From: Phlebotomus papatasi
Taxonomy: Eukaryota > Arthropoda > Insecta > Diptera > Psychodidae
Reading direction: 5' to 3'
Length of the DNA stretch: 64,000 bases
Assembly (NCBI RefSeq): GCF_024763615.1
Contig: NC_077222.1
Span: 91,388,001 to 91,452,000, forward strand
Shown here one piece after another: positions 19,170-30,775 of this stretch. Made by a program: the position numbers and the translations under genes. The notes beneath the pieces are model-generated. The model did no database searches. It saw nothing but the letters and a program-made list of their open reading frames with translations, and was not told the origin of the DNA. Each line of letters starts with the position of its first letter. The first letter of the stretch is position 1.

Positions 19170-21451
19170 TTTTTCTGAATTGATAAACAATGTAATTATC
19201 GACAGAAATAAGTTAATTATCTATAATTAAAATTAAATTGATTGAAAATTAATTTATAATATTAAATATCATGTTAAATTTTTAAATTATTTTCATAAAA
19301 TATCCTTTAAAGAGTCATATCGTTATGCTTTTCACGATTAAAGCATATTCCACATTCAATTATTAAATATTTAATTGGTTAATATTATAGAGACTTTCGG
19401 GTTCTTTGTTTTATTGTAGTGTCAGATACTTTTGAGCACTAAATAATCACAGAATATGATTTAATTAAAATATTTAACGGGGTTAGATATTTAATCCCGA
19501 GTAATAGCTTTATTTGTGAGATTTTCAACATAGAAAATTTAAAAATATGTTTTCTTATTTTACTTCCCCTTGCAGATGTCTCACAAAGTTCTGATGTTTG
19601 TAAGATAGTTAGATAGATAAACATAGATAGATAAATTTTATGTCTAATCTGTAATTTGGTTGCGTCTGCCACCGACTTACCAATACCAGCCTCACCCAGG
19701 TAAATGGCAGAAACCCTGGATCATAGTTCGTTTATGCCACTCATACAATCGAGTATTTTGCTAACTAAATTTTAAGTTTTATAATAAATCAATAGACCTT
19801 TCATTTGCACCATAGATTGACAAATTCGGTCCATAAGATCGATCATTATGTTTGTTTTAAGATTCTTTTTAGGAGTGAGAACTTTTAGAGCAACTTGCGA
19901 AACTCTGCACCATTGATGTCACATTTTGATTCTCTTTTTTTACCTTATTGATTCATTTAAATCCTTTATCATGAAATAAGAAAATAAGTTATTAAAAGTC
20001 ATTTATGTGTTTTAGTATTAAAAGTTATGTCCCGTAATTAATTAGATAACAAAAAGACATCAATGTTCCCAGAAATTGAATTCTTGTGGATCTATCCGTT
20101 TAAAATTCCAATAAAAATGCTATCAAAGTGCTTTTTTATGTCATGTTGCATTTTGTCGAAGAGTATGTCTAATTTTTTTTCTGGATACTTTCCCATTCAA
20201 ATTACGCGCTTGTTTGACAGACACTCAATGTGACGATGAATATTGCCATAGGCTGTGTCAATGAATCCTCCCACGCCCCCTATACCATTTCTACAGCGGT
20301 ATGGGCAACACCATTCGTGTACAATGGGACATTAATTTGAATTATTGAAATGCATACATCCACTATACGGCTACAGTTGTGAGCATAGTAGGATAAACGG
20401 AAATGAAAGGGTCAAATTATGCACAATACACCAAAATGGGTGAATATGTGAAATTCTGGTCAATGAAATGAGGGAATTGCGTTTCGTGGGAAATTTCAAA
20501 ATTTTGGGGGTGTAACAGTAGAAACAAATTGACTTAATCTATAACATAGCATGGAAGATGTATAGCGATGGTAGGCCGCATATATTTAAAATCCTTTACT
20601 GCATAATTCTGTTCTACTTCAGTTGCAATCACGGCAGTGACAATCTGAGAAATATATAGAAATATTAACAATTTATTTTGTAATTTAACCTTAAAACGTT
20701 GAACCCAAGCATGTGGCAAGTTATTTTTTTTATATGGAGCTATTTGAAGCCATTTCCTAAATTGATCTCGGACTCAGCTCACAGTGCTCCGCGGAAAAAA
20801 ATTATTTAAACAAAAATTTAGTATATTTATTCCTCTATACGGAAAGGTATCTTATAATTCGGAAAAACTTCTCACTTTTTTGTTATTTAGTGTAACGGTC
20901 GCGAGTGCAAAAAAAATCCCATATAAATTTAAATCGAAGTATGAGAAAGTGGCTTCAAATTTCAGGCAACTTGCCAGGGGCGTGGTTGAACCTCATTTCT
21001 GAATAAATCAAAAATATACTTTTCTAAGAAATTTGTCTATTATTTTTGGTTTCAGATGATTCAGAATTTAGTTTAATGATAGTCCTAATCCCTAATGAGA
21101 AGAGAGCTTTTGGAAGAAACACATTAACTTTATTTTTCGCATTTACAAACAAGTTTTATGTTTTTTTTTACTCATTACGGTTAGATAATGATTGTTAATT
21201 ATGCTCAAGTCGTGTAAGTAAGTTTTTGGACATTTTTCACTCGCATCCCTTGTGTACCACTAACGTAAAAGATATATTGGAAACCGATATAAATACATAT
21301 AAATGCTTTAAGCATTTATTTTATGTAAATGAATAATAATGCTTATCTAATTGCTTTAGTAGATTACCTGAAATAAAAATTAATATTACTGTTTTATAAC
21401 AAATTAAATTATAGGAAGAAAGTTATGTGTAAAATAGAGAAGTATAGATCG
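19170..21451. other. AT-rich DNA, no gene seen
   Basis: Contains a small GATA-type microsatellite (TTAGATAGATAAACATAGAT, about 19606-19636). Several 60-77 codon frames lack any motif. Composition becomes mixed between 20200 and 20520. Confidence 0.5.
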
Positions 21452-21525
21452 TACGGCCAATTCGACACATGTCAACCCAGTCGACGACCAAACCCACCAA
21501 TCCCAATCCTTTATTGGTTTTAATC
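21452..21525 (+). repeat. Short dispersed repeat, copy 2
   Basis: Partner of 5960-6035, sharing CACATGTCAACCC and CGACCAAACCCACCAAT-like segments in the same orientation. Confidence 0.5.
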
Positions 21526-21672
21526 CGAGCAATAAAATTATTAAAATTTTAGGCCTTAATGCAGTTCTGCTATATAATAGTTTCAAAAGGAAAATGAGAA
21601 ACTGAAGGTGTCACCTATCTGTCAACTCCCTTGGAGTGAACTGTTCATGGTAATTGATGTTTACTCATTGAA

Positions 21673-21893
21673 GTAGGAGAAAGCGCGCTACCTTCGGACG
21701 ACTGAAGCTTCCAACAATTCTTTTATTTTTATGTGTTTTATATGAATTTGGCTCATTATAATATTATATTCTAATAGCTAGTCCAATGCTTCAAATTTCA
21801 TGAAAAAAAAACTTTTGGGTGAAATCCATGTGAAACATAGAAAAAAAGTTGTCCGAAGCATGAGTCATCCGAAGGTAGGGTGCTTTCCCCTAC
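21673..21893. mobile_element. TIR element with TAGGGGAAA ends, copy 2
   Basis: The left end reads GTAGGAGAAAGCGCGCTACC then TTCGGACGACT. The reverse complement of the right end reads GTAGGGGAAAGCACCCTACC then TTCGGATGACTC. The 221-bp unit has an AT-rich core and shares its ends and TGAGTCATCCGA segment with the copy at 3844-4045. Confidence 0.82.
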
Positions 21894-22106
21894 AAAGACT
21901 CTTTACACTCTTTACACGAACAAAATCCCCAGAAACCTTTAGCATCCGCCTGGGGATATTGGTTTCGGCGTGTTATAGAAATGAATGATTAGGATGGGTT
22001 GGTATAACCATCGACTGAGTTAGTAATTGTCGAATAGAGCGTAGCCTCTACAAAATTATTAAATCAAATAATTTAGCCTAATAATTCTAGACTATAGCAA
22101 TGATGA

Positions 22107-22545
22107 TAGGGAAAATTGCCCATGCTTTGTACGATTCCAAGCTTGGTAGGGGGAAGTGGAGCACCTTTGAAAGTGGGACACTTTTGAAATTGAGATTTTT
22201 CACCTATTTTTAAATAAAGTTGAGCCTAATCGAAATATATTATAAATTCTCAATATGTTTGTGCAGCTAACTTACATCACGATAAAGCTCAATTTTATTT
22301 AAAATATGTAAAAGATCCCAATTTCAAAGGTGCCCCACTTTCAAAGGTGCCCCACTTCTCCCTAAATGACTAAATTTTTTCTATGGTTTTCAATAATTGT
22401 GAATCATCGCACCCATATTTTGAAAACTAAGGGAATGTGCCCAGCTTTTAAGATATATTGCAGAGTCACATTTATTCAAAAGCATAAAAAAAAACTTAAT
22501 CATTACGAAACTTGAGATCGTACGAAGCATGGGCACCTTCTCCTA
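22107..22545. mobile_element. TIR element (GCCCATGCTT family) hosting a nested element
   Basis: The left arm is TAGGGAAAATTGCCCATGCT then TTGTACGATTCCAAG. The reverse complement of the right arm is TAGGAGAAGGTGCCCATGCT then TCGTACGATCTCAAG. TA lies at both outer edges. Another TIR element occupies 22147-22364, so the older unit was about 220 bp. A relic of its right arm is at 19121-19169. Confidence 0.82.
22147..22364. mobile_element. Nested foldback-like TIR element, arms of about 80 bp
   Basis: The left arm begins TAGGGGGAAGTGGAGCACCT then TTGAAAGTGGGACAC. The right arm's complement begins TAGGGAGAAGTGGGGCACCT then TTGAAAGTGGGGCACC and stays complementary for roughly 80 bp. TA flanks both ends. 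Most of the 218 bp would fold into one hairpin. No frame is present. Confidence 0.85.
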
Positions 22546-22662
22546 TATCTTGCAGTCACTGCTTATAAATTAACCATTAAATAAAACTACAATTAGTCGA
22601 GATCCGATGAATGAACTTCGTCTCCCCTCGATCTCACTCACGCGGTTCTTCACTGTACTACT

Positions 22663-22811
22663 TTAACCCTTTAAGGACGATTGGGACACCGGTGTCCCAA
22701 AAATAAAAACTATTTTTTTGGACTATTTAAAGGACAAAACAACTTTCTACAGTTTAATAAATTGTTTTTGTATTTGGGACACCGGTGTCCCACTCGTCCT
22801 TAAAAGGTTAA
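22663..22811. mobile_element. TTAA MITE, piggyBac-like, with twin palindromes
   Basis: The 149-bp unit is bounded by TTAA. TIRs are CCCTTTAAGGACG (left) and the complement of CGTCCTTAAAAGG (right). Immediately inside each is the 16-bp perfect palindrome GGGACACCGGTGTCCC (22683-22698, 22776-22791). No frame is present. It sits inside LINE coding sequence: the flanks align to conserved RT residues on both sides, with a single TTAA left if the unit is removed. TTAA precision and the C-rich termini suggest mobilisation by a piggyBac-type transposase (inference). Confidence 0.88.
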
Positions 22812-23298
22812 GGCCCATTCTGTTTTTCTTTTTTATAAAAAATGATCTTCCGCAAGTACTTTGGTTCTGCAGATATCATTTATATGCTGACGATCTTCAA
22901 ATTTATTGCTCTGTCACATTTTTCCTATGCTGTTGAGGCGACCAATAGTAATTTGAAGAGAATAACTTTTTGGGCCTTCAAGAATAGTCTTATCTTGAAT
23001 ACCGAAAAGTCTCAGGTATTAATCATACATTCTAGAAATAGTAACACTCATTCGTATCCCCTTTGTCTTTCGGACGAAATGATTCCACCCTCTTCCAAAG
23101 CAAGGAATCTTGGCGTCATCTTCAATGATATTCTAAACCTGGTCGGATCATATAGCAGAGATTTATCTAAAGGTTTATGTTACCTTATGTACATTGCGGA
23201 TCTTTCAGTCTTTTGCACCCCTTGGACAATTAGACTACACCTGGTTAGGGTACTGAGCGTGCCCTTCTGCACGGACTCTGACAGAAACTTTGTGCTCG

Positions 23299-23480
23299 CC
23301 TCAATTCTTCCGGTGTTCGTCAAAAAATTATCCTCTTTCAAAATAAAATAATTAGGTTTTCTTTAATGTACCAAGGTACACCGCTAAATCAGATATCAAA
23401 GGTGGAAACCTTTCGAAAAAAAACCTGATTCTATATTTTGAAAGAGGATAATTTTCTGACGAACACCAGAAGAATTGAGG
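23299..23480. repeat. Inverted duplication within the LINE fragment
   Basis: The segment 23299-23346 (CCTCAATTCTTCCGGTGTTC onward) recurs in inverted orientation at 23434-23480 with about two mismatches. Weaker complementarity continues inward through AATTAGGTTTT and AAAACCTGATT to a loop of about 40 nt. This is a local inverted copy of LINE sequence, not a TIR element. Confidence 0.85.
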
Positions 23481-23920
23481 AGAGTGTTATTTTGAACATA
23501 TCATGAGGCTCAAAATTGTCTGAGACAGGTATTCATCTCATGTTTGCAGTTGGTATTCGGACTTTGTATGATCATAATGCTGAATTTATCGACTCTACTC
23601 TCGGTTTTCCACTACCCAGTTATCTCGTTACACGTGTGAGGGATTTTATCACTGGGCTTCTTTCCACTGCACTGGTAAGCTACGGTACCTCGCAGAACTT
23701 GAGATTTGTGAATTATCCTTCAGGTCTTCGTGTCTCTGTGTACCTGGTTCAAAGTGTCATAATCTAAAACACTTTGCCCAGGATGTAAAAGAGGGGCCTA
23801 TCCGGATCTATCATCCTAGATCCGGAGTCATATGGTCTCTTCAGATTCCTAACTTACCTAACTTTGTAGGGCCATTCTTAAAGAGAACAGTTTGTTCTAT
23901 TTTAAATTTTTGAAAGCTTG

Positions 23921-26059
23921 CACTTCTTGACAGTCTGAAACAGTTAGGAAGTCTAAACATTATTATTTGGATTCAATTCCAAATCAACCCATTAATTGTA
24001 CCTAATACGATTTTAAAGTTACAGTGACATAAATAAAAGCAAATGGTTAAAGTTCTGTGTCATCATAAGATAGTATGCTGTGTCCATGTGTTTCCTCGCT
24101 AAGATTGCATCACTTGAATGGAAGCACAATACGAGCTTCAACTAATTTCAGTGTCAAATATTAGCGTGCTTTTCCTCTCTTGGTACGGATTTGCAGAGTT
24201 GGGTAATGTGAATGGATTTATTGGGAATTTTAGTATGCAATACCCGACAAAAGCCAAGCAAATTCATTTTGTTGATACATTGGCTTACAATTCTGTCTGT
24301 TGGTTGGTTAGCAAAGTAGATAAATAAAATAAATTGTCATAAACTAATTTCCGTTTTAATGGTTTGTTGTGCATTACGGCAAATGCAATAACAAACATTA
24401 CTCCATATGGTAGTGGGACAAATTAGTTGAGCTGTGATTTGCAAATAGATCCAATTTTCACCTCTTGAAATACTTTTTTTTTTGCATTCCATTAAGTTAT
24501 CTCTGGGTATCTCTCTAATTGCAGGAAGTGTCTTGGTGCAAAATACTTCCAATTATTCTGTCCTCTTTTTTTTTTAAAAAAAAAGTTCTCCAACCAACCC
24601 ACTTATGACTTGATTTATTGAGATGTGTAAGAGAATTCTCCTGTCTCTTGAGGATGTGCATAGAATTTTTCACTTCTGCCTTTTTTCCCGCAACCGAGTT
24701 ATTTGAGCAGCAAAACAAGAAAGCTCACAGAGTGGTTTCGCTCGATTTACGATTGGCCATTTTCCCTCTTCCTTCCAAAGTATCATATGTATATAGTGAA
24801 AATTTAGCTTTATATATATCTATAGATTCACTGGGAACTTCAAGAGCTTTCTTTCTTTCCTTCATCTTCCCCGCCACAACCATTATGGCAATTATTTCCC
24901 ACTTAAAATGAACTTTTCCACTTTTAGTCTGTGTAGGGAAGCACTGGGAAGTCAGTCGTGCGCTTCCTGTAAAATGTGCCTTGCCATCCGCCTTTTTTGC
25001 TGAACCAGGAGGGTATTTTTCCTGGAAAGTCGTGTTTCTATTTTTTTTCTTTTTGGCTCCTGGCCACCCACACTTTTCGGGAAGGAGCTGCCCAATTGAA
25101 ACAAATTGATTCTTGACGGTGAAATCTTTCACTCTGGAGAACATTTTCTTCGTATTTTCCTGGTGGGGGTGTTTGGAGAGTGCTTTTAGTCAATGGAAGA
25201 ATTTTTGCACCATTTCTATTTTAATCCTGTAATTTTTTCTCACTTTTTCTAACTTTAAGTGGTGCAGGAGAATTTGAAGACTAAGGGGTTTGTCACTTAT
25301 TTTGACTCAAACTTATTTTTCTTATAGACATAAACTTCACTGAAATCTTCATAATCTTCGTAAAATATTTTATTTCTTGTTTTCATTTGGCAGATTTTAC
25401 ATTTCACGGAAATCTAATCAAAATTCAATATTTGAATGTTCAAGTTTCAAACCAATTTATTCAGGATACAACATAAATCCTACTAATTGTAATAAACTTA
25501 CTCGAACTTGTTATAATAAAATTGAAAACAGTTAAACAAGTTTATCCATAAGGAAATAAAAATTAACAAAATTAAAAATTAGAATAAAGAGTAGAAATTT
25601 TTAAAATGTTGAATAACAAAAGATAAATGACATTTTATTATCTTGACAGTAAGTCGAGACACACACCATTTACTCGATTGAGTAATTATTCAATAAATCA
25701 AGAATTCTTTTGAAAATGAAGAAAAAAACATGTTACGAAAATTAGAGAAACGATTAGAAACTTATTTAAAATTTCAATTTGTAAACGTGAAGCTTAACTA
25801 AAGTTATTGCATCTTTTGCTGTGCCTATAGGGTGTGTGTCTCCACTTATTGCTTTAATCCACGTTGATTAATTTCAAATTTAAGTTTAAGGGTAATTGAG
25901 ATTAAGACCGAATTGCAAATCTTAATAGAACAGAAAAATCTACAAGTTCGAAAGCATTCAATCGTAAGGGGCAGCTTGAATTAGAAGGCCATTTTTCGCA
26001 ATTTTTTTACAGAGAAGGAAAAAACAAGCTTCGTAAAAGTTTTGGTATACGTTTATACT
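23921..26059. other. Mixed DNA, no gene seen
   Basis: 24050-25250 has higher complexity with alternating purine and pyrimidine stretches. 25250-26050 is AT-rich. A T10/A10 junction lies near 24577. The longest frame is 139 codons (24725-25144, minus), basic and Lys-rich with no recognisable domain; an overlapping 97-codon frame is on the other strand. Confidence 0.5.
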
Positions 26060-26373
26060 GGTCCCGGTTAAATCCCGAACGCCAAAATCCTCAAAGTCAA
26101 AATTCCGGAGGCCCAAATCCCGAAAGCCAAAATCTGGAATGGGCCCAAATCCTGAAAGCTGAAATCCCGAATTCTTAAAAGGCTTAAAAGTGTCATAGCT
26201 ACTCCGGCGATTGCACCCACGCTTACTGGAGGCAAAGAGACATTTTCTGTGTCTTGGGAAATTACTCTACACATTATCCTCTATATAGTTTCATCCCTTT
26301 CATGATTTTGAACATTCGGGATATTGGCTTTTGGGATTTTGGCTTTCGGGATTTTGGCTGCCTCCGGTTTATA
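26060..26373. mobile_element. Foldback element built of short GCCAAAATCCCGAAA repeats
   Basis: The left arm (about 26060-26180) holds several tandem variants of AAATCCCGAAAGCCAAAATC. The right arm (26312-26372) holds the inverted form (ATTTTGGCTTTCGGGATTTT). Ends share GTTTATAC and a CCGG segment in inverted orientation. The middle is AT-poorer with no frame beyond 68 codons. Structure fits a foldback-type element with repetitive arms. Confidence 0.72.
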
Positions 26374-26747
26374 CATAAGTAAAGTGCTTGAATTAATTTT
26401 TCGATAAAAAAGTATTACAGTATGGCGATCTAATAAGCAGTTTACTGAAACGCCTCGTCGAAGAAATTCTTATAATTATTGCCTGAAAAAAAAACTAAAA
26501 ATACTGTTAATTTCCATAAGTGTATTACACAGATAAACTAAAAACACCGCAGAAACTCGTGAAATAGAATTTTTTTTAGAGTTTTTTAAGTGCAAATTTT
26601 GATACGAAATATTGTCTTTAGCACGCTGTAAAAGAGATTAAAAAATAATTTTTCAAATACAATTTGGTTCAACTAGAAGAGAATTTAATTCTGAAGAGAA
26701 TAAGCCTTTATTCATTTCATTCGGTCCATAAGTTTAAGTTTAATAAA
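26374..26747. other. AT-rich spacer, no gene seen
   Basis: No frames, TIRs or tandem repeats recognised. Confidence 0.5.
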
Positions 26748-26935
26748 GCGGTCTTCAAACTTGAGATGTAGCCCAGTTCCCAAACTTCTCGGAATCCTAA
26801 ATACCAACCAATTTTATTGCTTTAATCTTAAGTTTAATTTTTCAAAATATCTTTACTGATAAGAAATTATAACAATTAAGCCATATGGCTAAGCTTTAGA
26901 TCTGAAGTCCGTATAAGTCAAGTAAGTTCAAATCC
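26748..26935 (+). repeat. Dispersed repeat (GGTCTTCAAACT family), copy 1
   Basis: Similar in order and orientation to 31637-31832: GTCTTCAAACTTGAGAT, CCCAGTT, AATCCTAAA, AATTTTATTGCTTT, AATTATAACA, a CATATGGC/ATGCCATAAG block and GGTCTGAAGTCC. No ends or coding potential are visible. Confidence 0.55.
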
Positions 26936-29515
26936 AGAACTTAAGTCCATATTCGCCCGAACGCTTGCAAATCTATTCGGCGCTTTTTGTTTTCAACCCT
27001 GTAAATTCGAAAATATTTCGAATTAGCTTCTGAATTTTTTATAGTATATTCTTAGATAGTTTATCTATCGATTTAAACAATTTAAGAGATGGCAAAGCGT
27101 CCCAGCTTTGCAGAGTGCTCGAATTCACGAGAAAGAGCTATTCGTGTATTATCTTCTTGCATGCTTTTTAGGAACATACCGGTTTACTCCGATTACATTG
27201 AACGATAAATTAAAAAAAAAATTCCTAAATAAGAAATTCCCTAAGAAAAGTAGGTTTTAGAACAAATAAAGAGTGCATCTGAGAAAGGTGCCTATTTCCG
27301 GATATATTACCGATTGACTACTGATTAAGTCCGATGCAGTCGAGTTGGAAATTTATTTTTTTTTTAAAAAGTCCAAATTATAGCAAATCGGTAGAAAAAA
27401 TTACGTCCACTAAAGTGGTTAAACTTTGATCGAAGTGTGATCGAAAACCAAAGTGGTTAAACTTTGGTTTTCGAACATAGGTGTCCAAGAACGAAATATC
27501 CGCCTTGACTACCTATAAACCATATTCGTAAATGAAAGATATCGTAGGAACCGTTTTCGAAATAAACCAAAGGACATAGTTTTGTGTGGGAAAGATAAAA
27601 AGACTGTCCTAGTAATGTTAACTTATGGGGGGAGGGTCGTCGAAGACCGGAAGTCAATATTTCTTACCGTTTGGCTTCTAGCCCTGTCAAAAATTGAAAA
27701 AACACTGGGTTATTTAACTGCTCTCTCTTTGAGTTCGAGCCGTAAAAAAAATATAGAGCAATTTTGACTTTGTAATTTAGGCTTCCCTCTTAAGTATCAT
27801 CAAATTTAGCCAAGACACATTGCATTTTGTTATCTTTTCTAAATATAATCCAAATTGGTCTTGAAATATGTTAAGAGATACACATTCTTTTCCTAAAATC
27901 TGAGCTAGGCATAACCCCTTCTTGAGTAGCTTCATCTCGAACAGGATGTGCTATAAATTTCCATCTATCACAAGGTGAGAGAGAGTACGGAAAAAGCTCC
28001 CTTTGAGATGAAATGTTCACCTGTTTGGAGAAAAATTGGCAAAAATTGCTACAAATGCCAGAGGATGATGGTGGAAAAAAAGTAGAAGGATAAAATGTGA
28101 AAAATATGTTCTAAAAAAGGGGTGAGAGTGTTTGAAAGAGGAAAAAGATTACGATATTTAATTTCCGCTTATCAATAAGTGTCAAGATAAAATACCAATC
28201 TCATCATTTTTTATACTCTTTTTTTTGTTCATTCCTATTTTTTTTCATCGCAAAGTAGTGAAAGAATTTTCATATGCAAACAACAAGCCAAAGAGAGTGG
28301 AAAAGTTGACCGATATAATCAATAAAATTGCTTTTATATTGTATTATGGGGCAATCGCGGTTTTTTTTTTCTCTGTTATTATTCCCATTTTCTGGTCAAC
28401 CGGGTTGGATTTTTTTCCTAGTGAAATATAAATGGGATATTTTGGTCAATATGAGTCCCCTTTTCCATTATCGTAAAATTTATTTCTCGAAAAAAAAACT
28501 GGGAAAGCAGGGAGATATTTTTCCCTGATCAATGCCACAAGAATGGAATACTTGAAAGTGAAGCCCCTTTTTGCGACCCTTCTTTTTTTGGGAAAGAAAG
28601 ACCTTACTGTGGAAATTGGGAAAATGCATATTAAATCGATATTTAAGAGGAACATTGGAAGGGTTGAAAGGCTATTTTGTCGATATATAAAGGGATTTAT
28701 GGCAGAAAATCATTGAATCTGGATATTATTTATAGAGTCCTGTGTGATATATTTTCATCCATTTGAGACAATTGTGCACAAGATGAATTGAGAAAATTTT
28801 AGGAAAGTTCATCCATATGGACAGCTCTTGTTCTTTTGTCCGAGAATCCGAAACTAGAGTATTTGAAACACTATTTCCTGGCTCATTCTCTTCCAGCAAC
28901 ATAAAAATGCATAAAGTAGAAACAAGAAATTTTAGCAATTTCCACTTCTCATATTTCTTTTTTTTTAGTTGCTATCATGCTTCTTTTCACACAAGAAGTC
29001 GTGTCCAATTCTAGATTGAAAAAAGAGAAAGACTTAGTATGAAGCTTTCAGGATAAATTCTCGCTTCACAAACCTTTATTGTAAAGTTGAAAATTGGTGA
29101 AATTGATTGAAATATTCCATGATAGTGGACGAGAAATCACCAAAAGCATTTACTGTCCGAATACATCTATTTGGATTCGAGAAGGAGATGAAGGGTGGAG
29201 ATGAACAATGAAATCACAATTGAAATTCAATTCAATTGATAGTATTGTTTAACAGTGTCAGTCACGGTTAAATGGGATTGGGTATTGATTGAATACCCGT
29301 GGAATTGGTTAAATAACATTATTTCCAAGTGACCATCAATTTTTATATCTCTAACTCTACAGAGAGCAATATAATCGCGTGAATTTTCGATATCTACAAG
29401 AGTATATTCGTTCGAAACCTCCTTTGGGGTTAAATTTTATCATTATCACATTTTTTCCTCTTTGTAAGAACTGGGCTAGACTTTTAAACATGCATTTTTA
29501 TGTAAGGAGTTACAT
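26936..29515. other. Mixed DNA, no gene seen
   Basis: Contains a 34-bp near-palindrome at 27441-27474 and otherwise no repeats I could match. From about 27930 to 29500 complexity is higher. Short frames up to 70 codons carry no domain. Confidence 0.5.
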
Positions 29516-29529
29516 GAACACTTTTAATT

Positions 29530-29625
29530 CAAAATAAAAAATTCCGGTATCCCAAGGGGTTCGAACCCAGGGCACTTACACTATCGAACGAGTGCTCAAT
29601 CACTTAAGGGGGGTGCCTAAATTAA
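29530..29625 (-). repeat. tRNA-derived SINE-like fragment
   Basis: On the minus strand an A-box-like GTGATTGAGCACTCG and a perfect B box GGTTCGAACC (29558-29567) lie about 40 nt apart, as in tRNA-derived promoters. There is no acceptor-stem pairing and AT-rich sequence follows, so this is a SINE piece rather than a tRNA gene. Confidence 0.55.
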
Positions 29626-29761
29626 CAGATCTAAAGAAATTAATATTTTTTATTGCTTAAATCGATAAATAGACTATCTAAATATATACCAGGAAAATAT
29701 AATACTTATCTGTATAGCAGGACTTTTTACGATCTTCAAAAAGGGAGGAAAAGACCAGGGA

Positions 29762-29979
29762 TTAGGAGAAACTGGGACACTACCAAAAACGGGGTAGCAC
29801 CAAACACTAATTTTTATTTCCAAACTACTTGGACTATCTCGACCATTTCATCAATGGACAAGCATCCCTACAGTGCCTATAAATTCCTATAGGCCTTGTC
29901 CTCAGAAGTCGAATATCTGATTGAAAAATCACAGTGTTTGGTGCTACCCCGTGTTTGGTTGTGCCCCAGTTTCCCCTAA
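29762..29979. mobile_element. TIR element (GAAACTGGG family), arms about 50 bp
   Basis: The left arm is TTAGGAGAAACTGGGACACT then ACCAAAAACGGGGTAGCACC. The complement of the right arm is TTAGGGGAAACTGGGGCACA then ACCAAACACGGGGTAGCACC. Both continue into AAACACT. TA borders each end and the 218-bp unit has no significant frame. Confidence 0.87.
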
Positions 29980-30123
29980 GACCGGTAGCATTGAAAAGAC
30001 TTGGACTTTCTTTAAATTTCAGCATTTATTCACTAAATTCTCGAATAGGGGCTCGTACAAGGGTAATGGTGCGAGTATTCTCGGTGGCAAAACTAGCTAT
30101 TTTTTCCGGCCGGACTGATTTTC

Positions 30124-30417
30124 CTAAAGAGCGCGAAAATCTTCCATAGGGGTAGGATGGCAGGGCTTTTCTGTCATCAGAGTTGGGTTTATAATTCTAA
30201 GATCGGTGCAATAACCACAAAAGTCATTATGAAGGAGGCGGGCGGCGTCCAATGCGATAAAAAGTCGCGATTTCAGTAGAAGTGGAGCTATTGCACTAGG
30301 ATGGGACGTCTTAGGCCAGCGTGGAACAGTAGCAGTTCTCGTTGAATGAATCCACTGGTGATTCTCGACGAGTGACTCGGAGAATTCCTGGCTAAGCCTT
30401 GATTGTAAAAGACTCAA
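30124..30417 (-). other. 97-codon open frame of unknown origin
   Basis: A GC-richer stretch has an uninterrupted minus-strand frame containing a C-x2-C pair (CGYC). I do not recognise it. It lies between a MITE and a SINE-like segment and differs in composition from its surroundings, so a transposon-derived relic is possible. No start-site or splice evidence supports a host gene. Confidence 0.25.
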
Positions 30418-30426
30418 CGAAGATGG

Positions 30427-30775
30427 GGGATCTCAGTGGCGTAATAGGCAAGAGCGTTGGCCAGGGGAGAACAAGTCTGCGAATCATGGTTCTCTTATGG
30501 GTGTCGATCAGCGTGATCCTGTAGACCAATCGCGCAAATAATGCGATCCTGGAAACTAATCGTGTTATCAGCGCGGTCTCGAAGACTGATCGGCGCGATC
30601 TGGCGAACTCCTACTCATAGTTCACTCGGTAGCTATTCTTATGCACCTCCTGGCGTTGACTCTTGGGTGGATAGATCTTCGGCTTGACTCACAGTTGTTG
30701 GGAGTTCCAGTCCCGCCCAGTGCGAAGATCTGAATGTCTAATTAGGCAATTCTCACATTAATAATAACGTAATAT
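30427..30775 (+). repeat. GC-richer SINE-like segment with internal short repeats
   Basis: It begins with a tRNA-like A-box region (CAGTGGCGTAATAGGCAAGA) and a degraded B-box-like stretch (CTGCGAATCATGGTTC). From about 30510 to 30605 follow three to four imperfect copies of a unit containing GATCCTGGAGACTAATCG-like sequence. It ends near ATTAATAATAACG. Composition is clearly GC-richer than the flanks. tRNA origin is inferred. Confidence 0.5.

Larger units (their letters stand above)
22590..23920 (+). pseudogene. Jockey-like LINE reverse transcriptase remnant, copy 1
   Basis: Frames carry typical RT pieces in order. Around 22615-22662 is a TSSPLDLT-like block. At 22811-22920 come PILFFFFI, a NDLPQVL block and the catalytic YADDLQIY. 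At about 22945-23130 (shifted frame) come a NSLILNTEKSQVLI block and the ARNLGVIF block. At about 23600-23760 lies a C-terminal LGFPLPSYLVTRV block. Frameshifts, a TTAA element (22663-22811) and an inverted duplication (23299-23480) make it non-functional. It shares the same blocks with 56440-57740, indicating one family. Clade assignment is by motif recall. Confidence 0.8.

Noticed and set aside
24725..25144. 139-codon frame as a host gene
   Set aside because: No recognisable domain, overlapping frames on the other strand, low-complexity Lys runs produced by T-runs, and no splice or promoter support.
29540..29620. Functional tRNA gene on the minus strand
   Set aside because: Perfect B box but no cloverleaf can be drawn; flanks are repeat-like.
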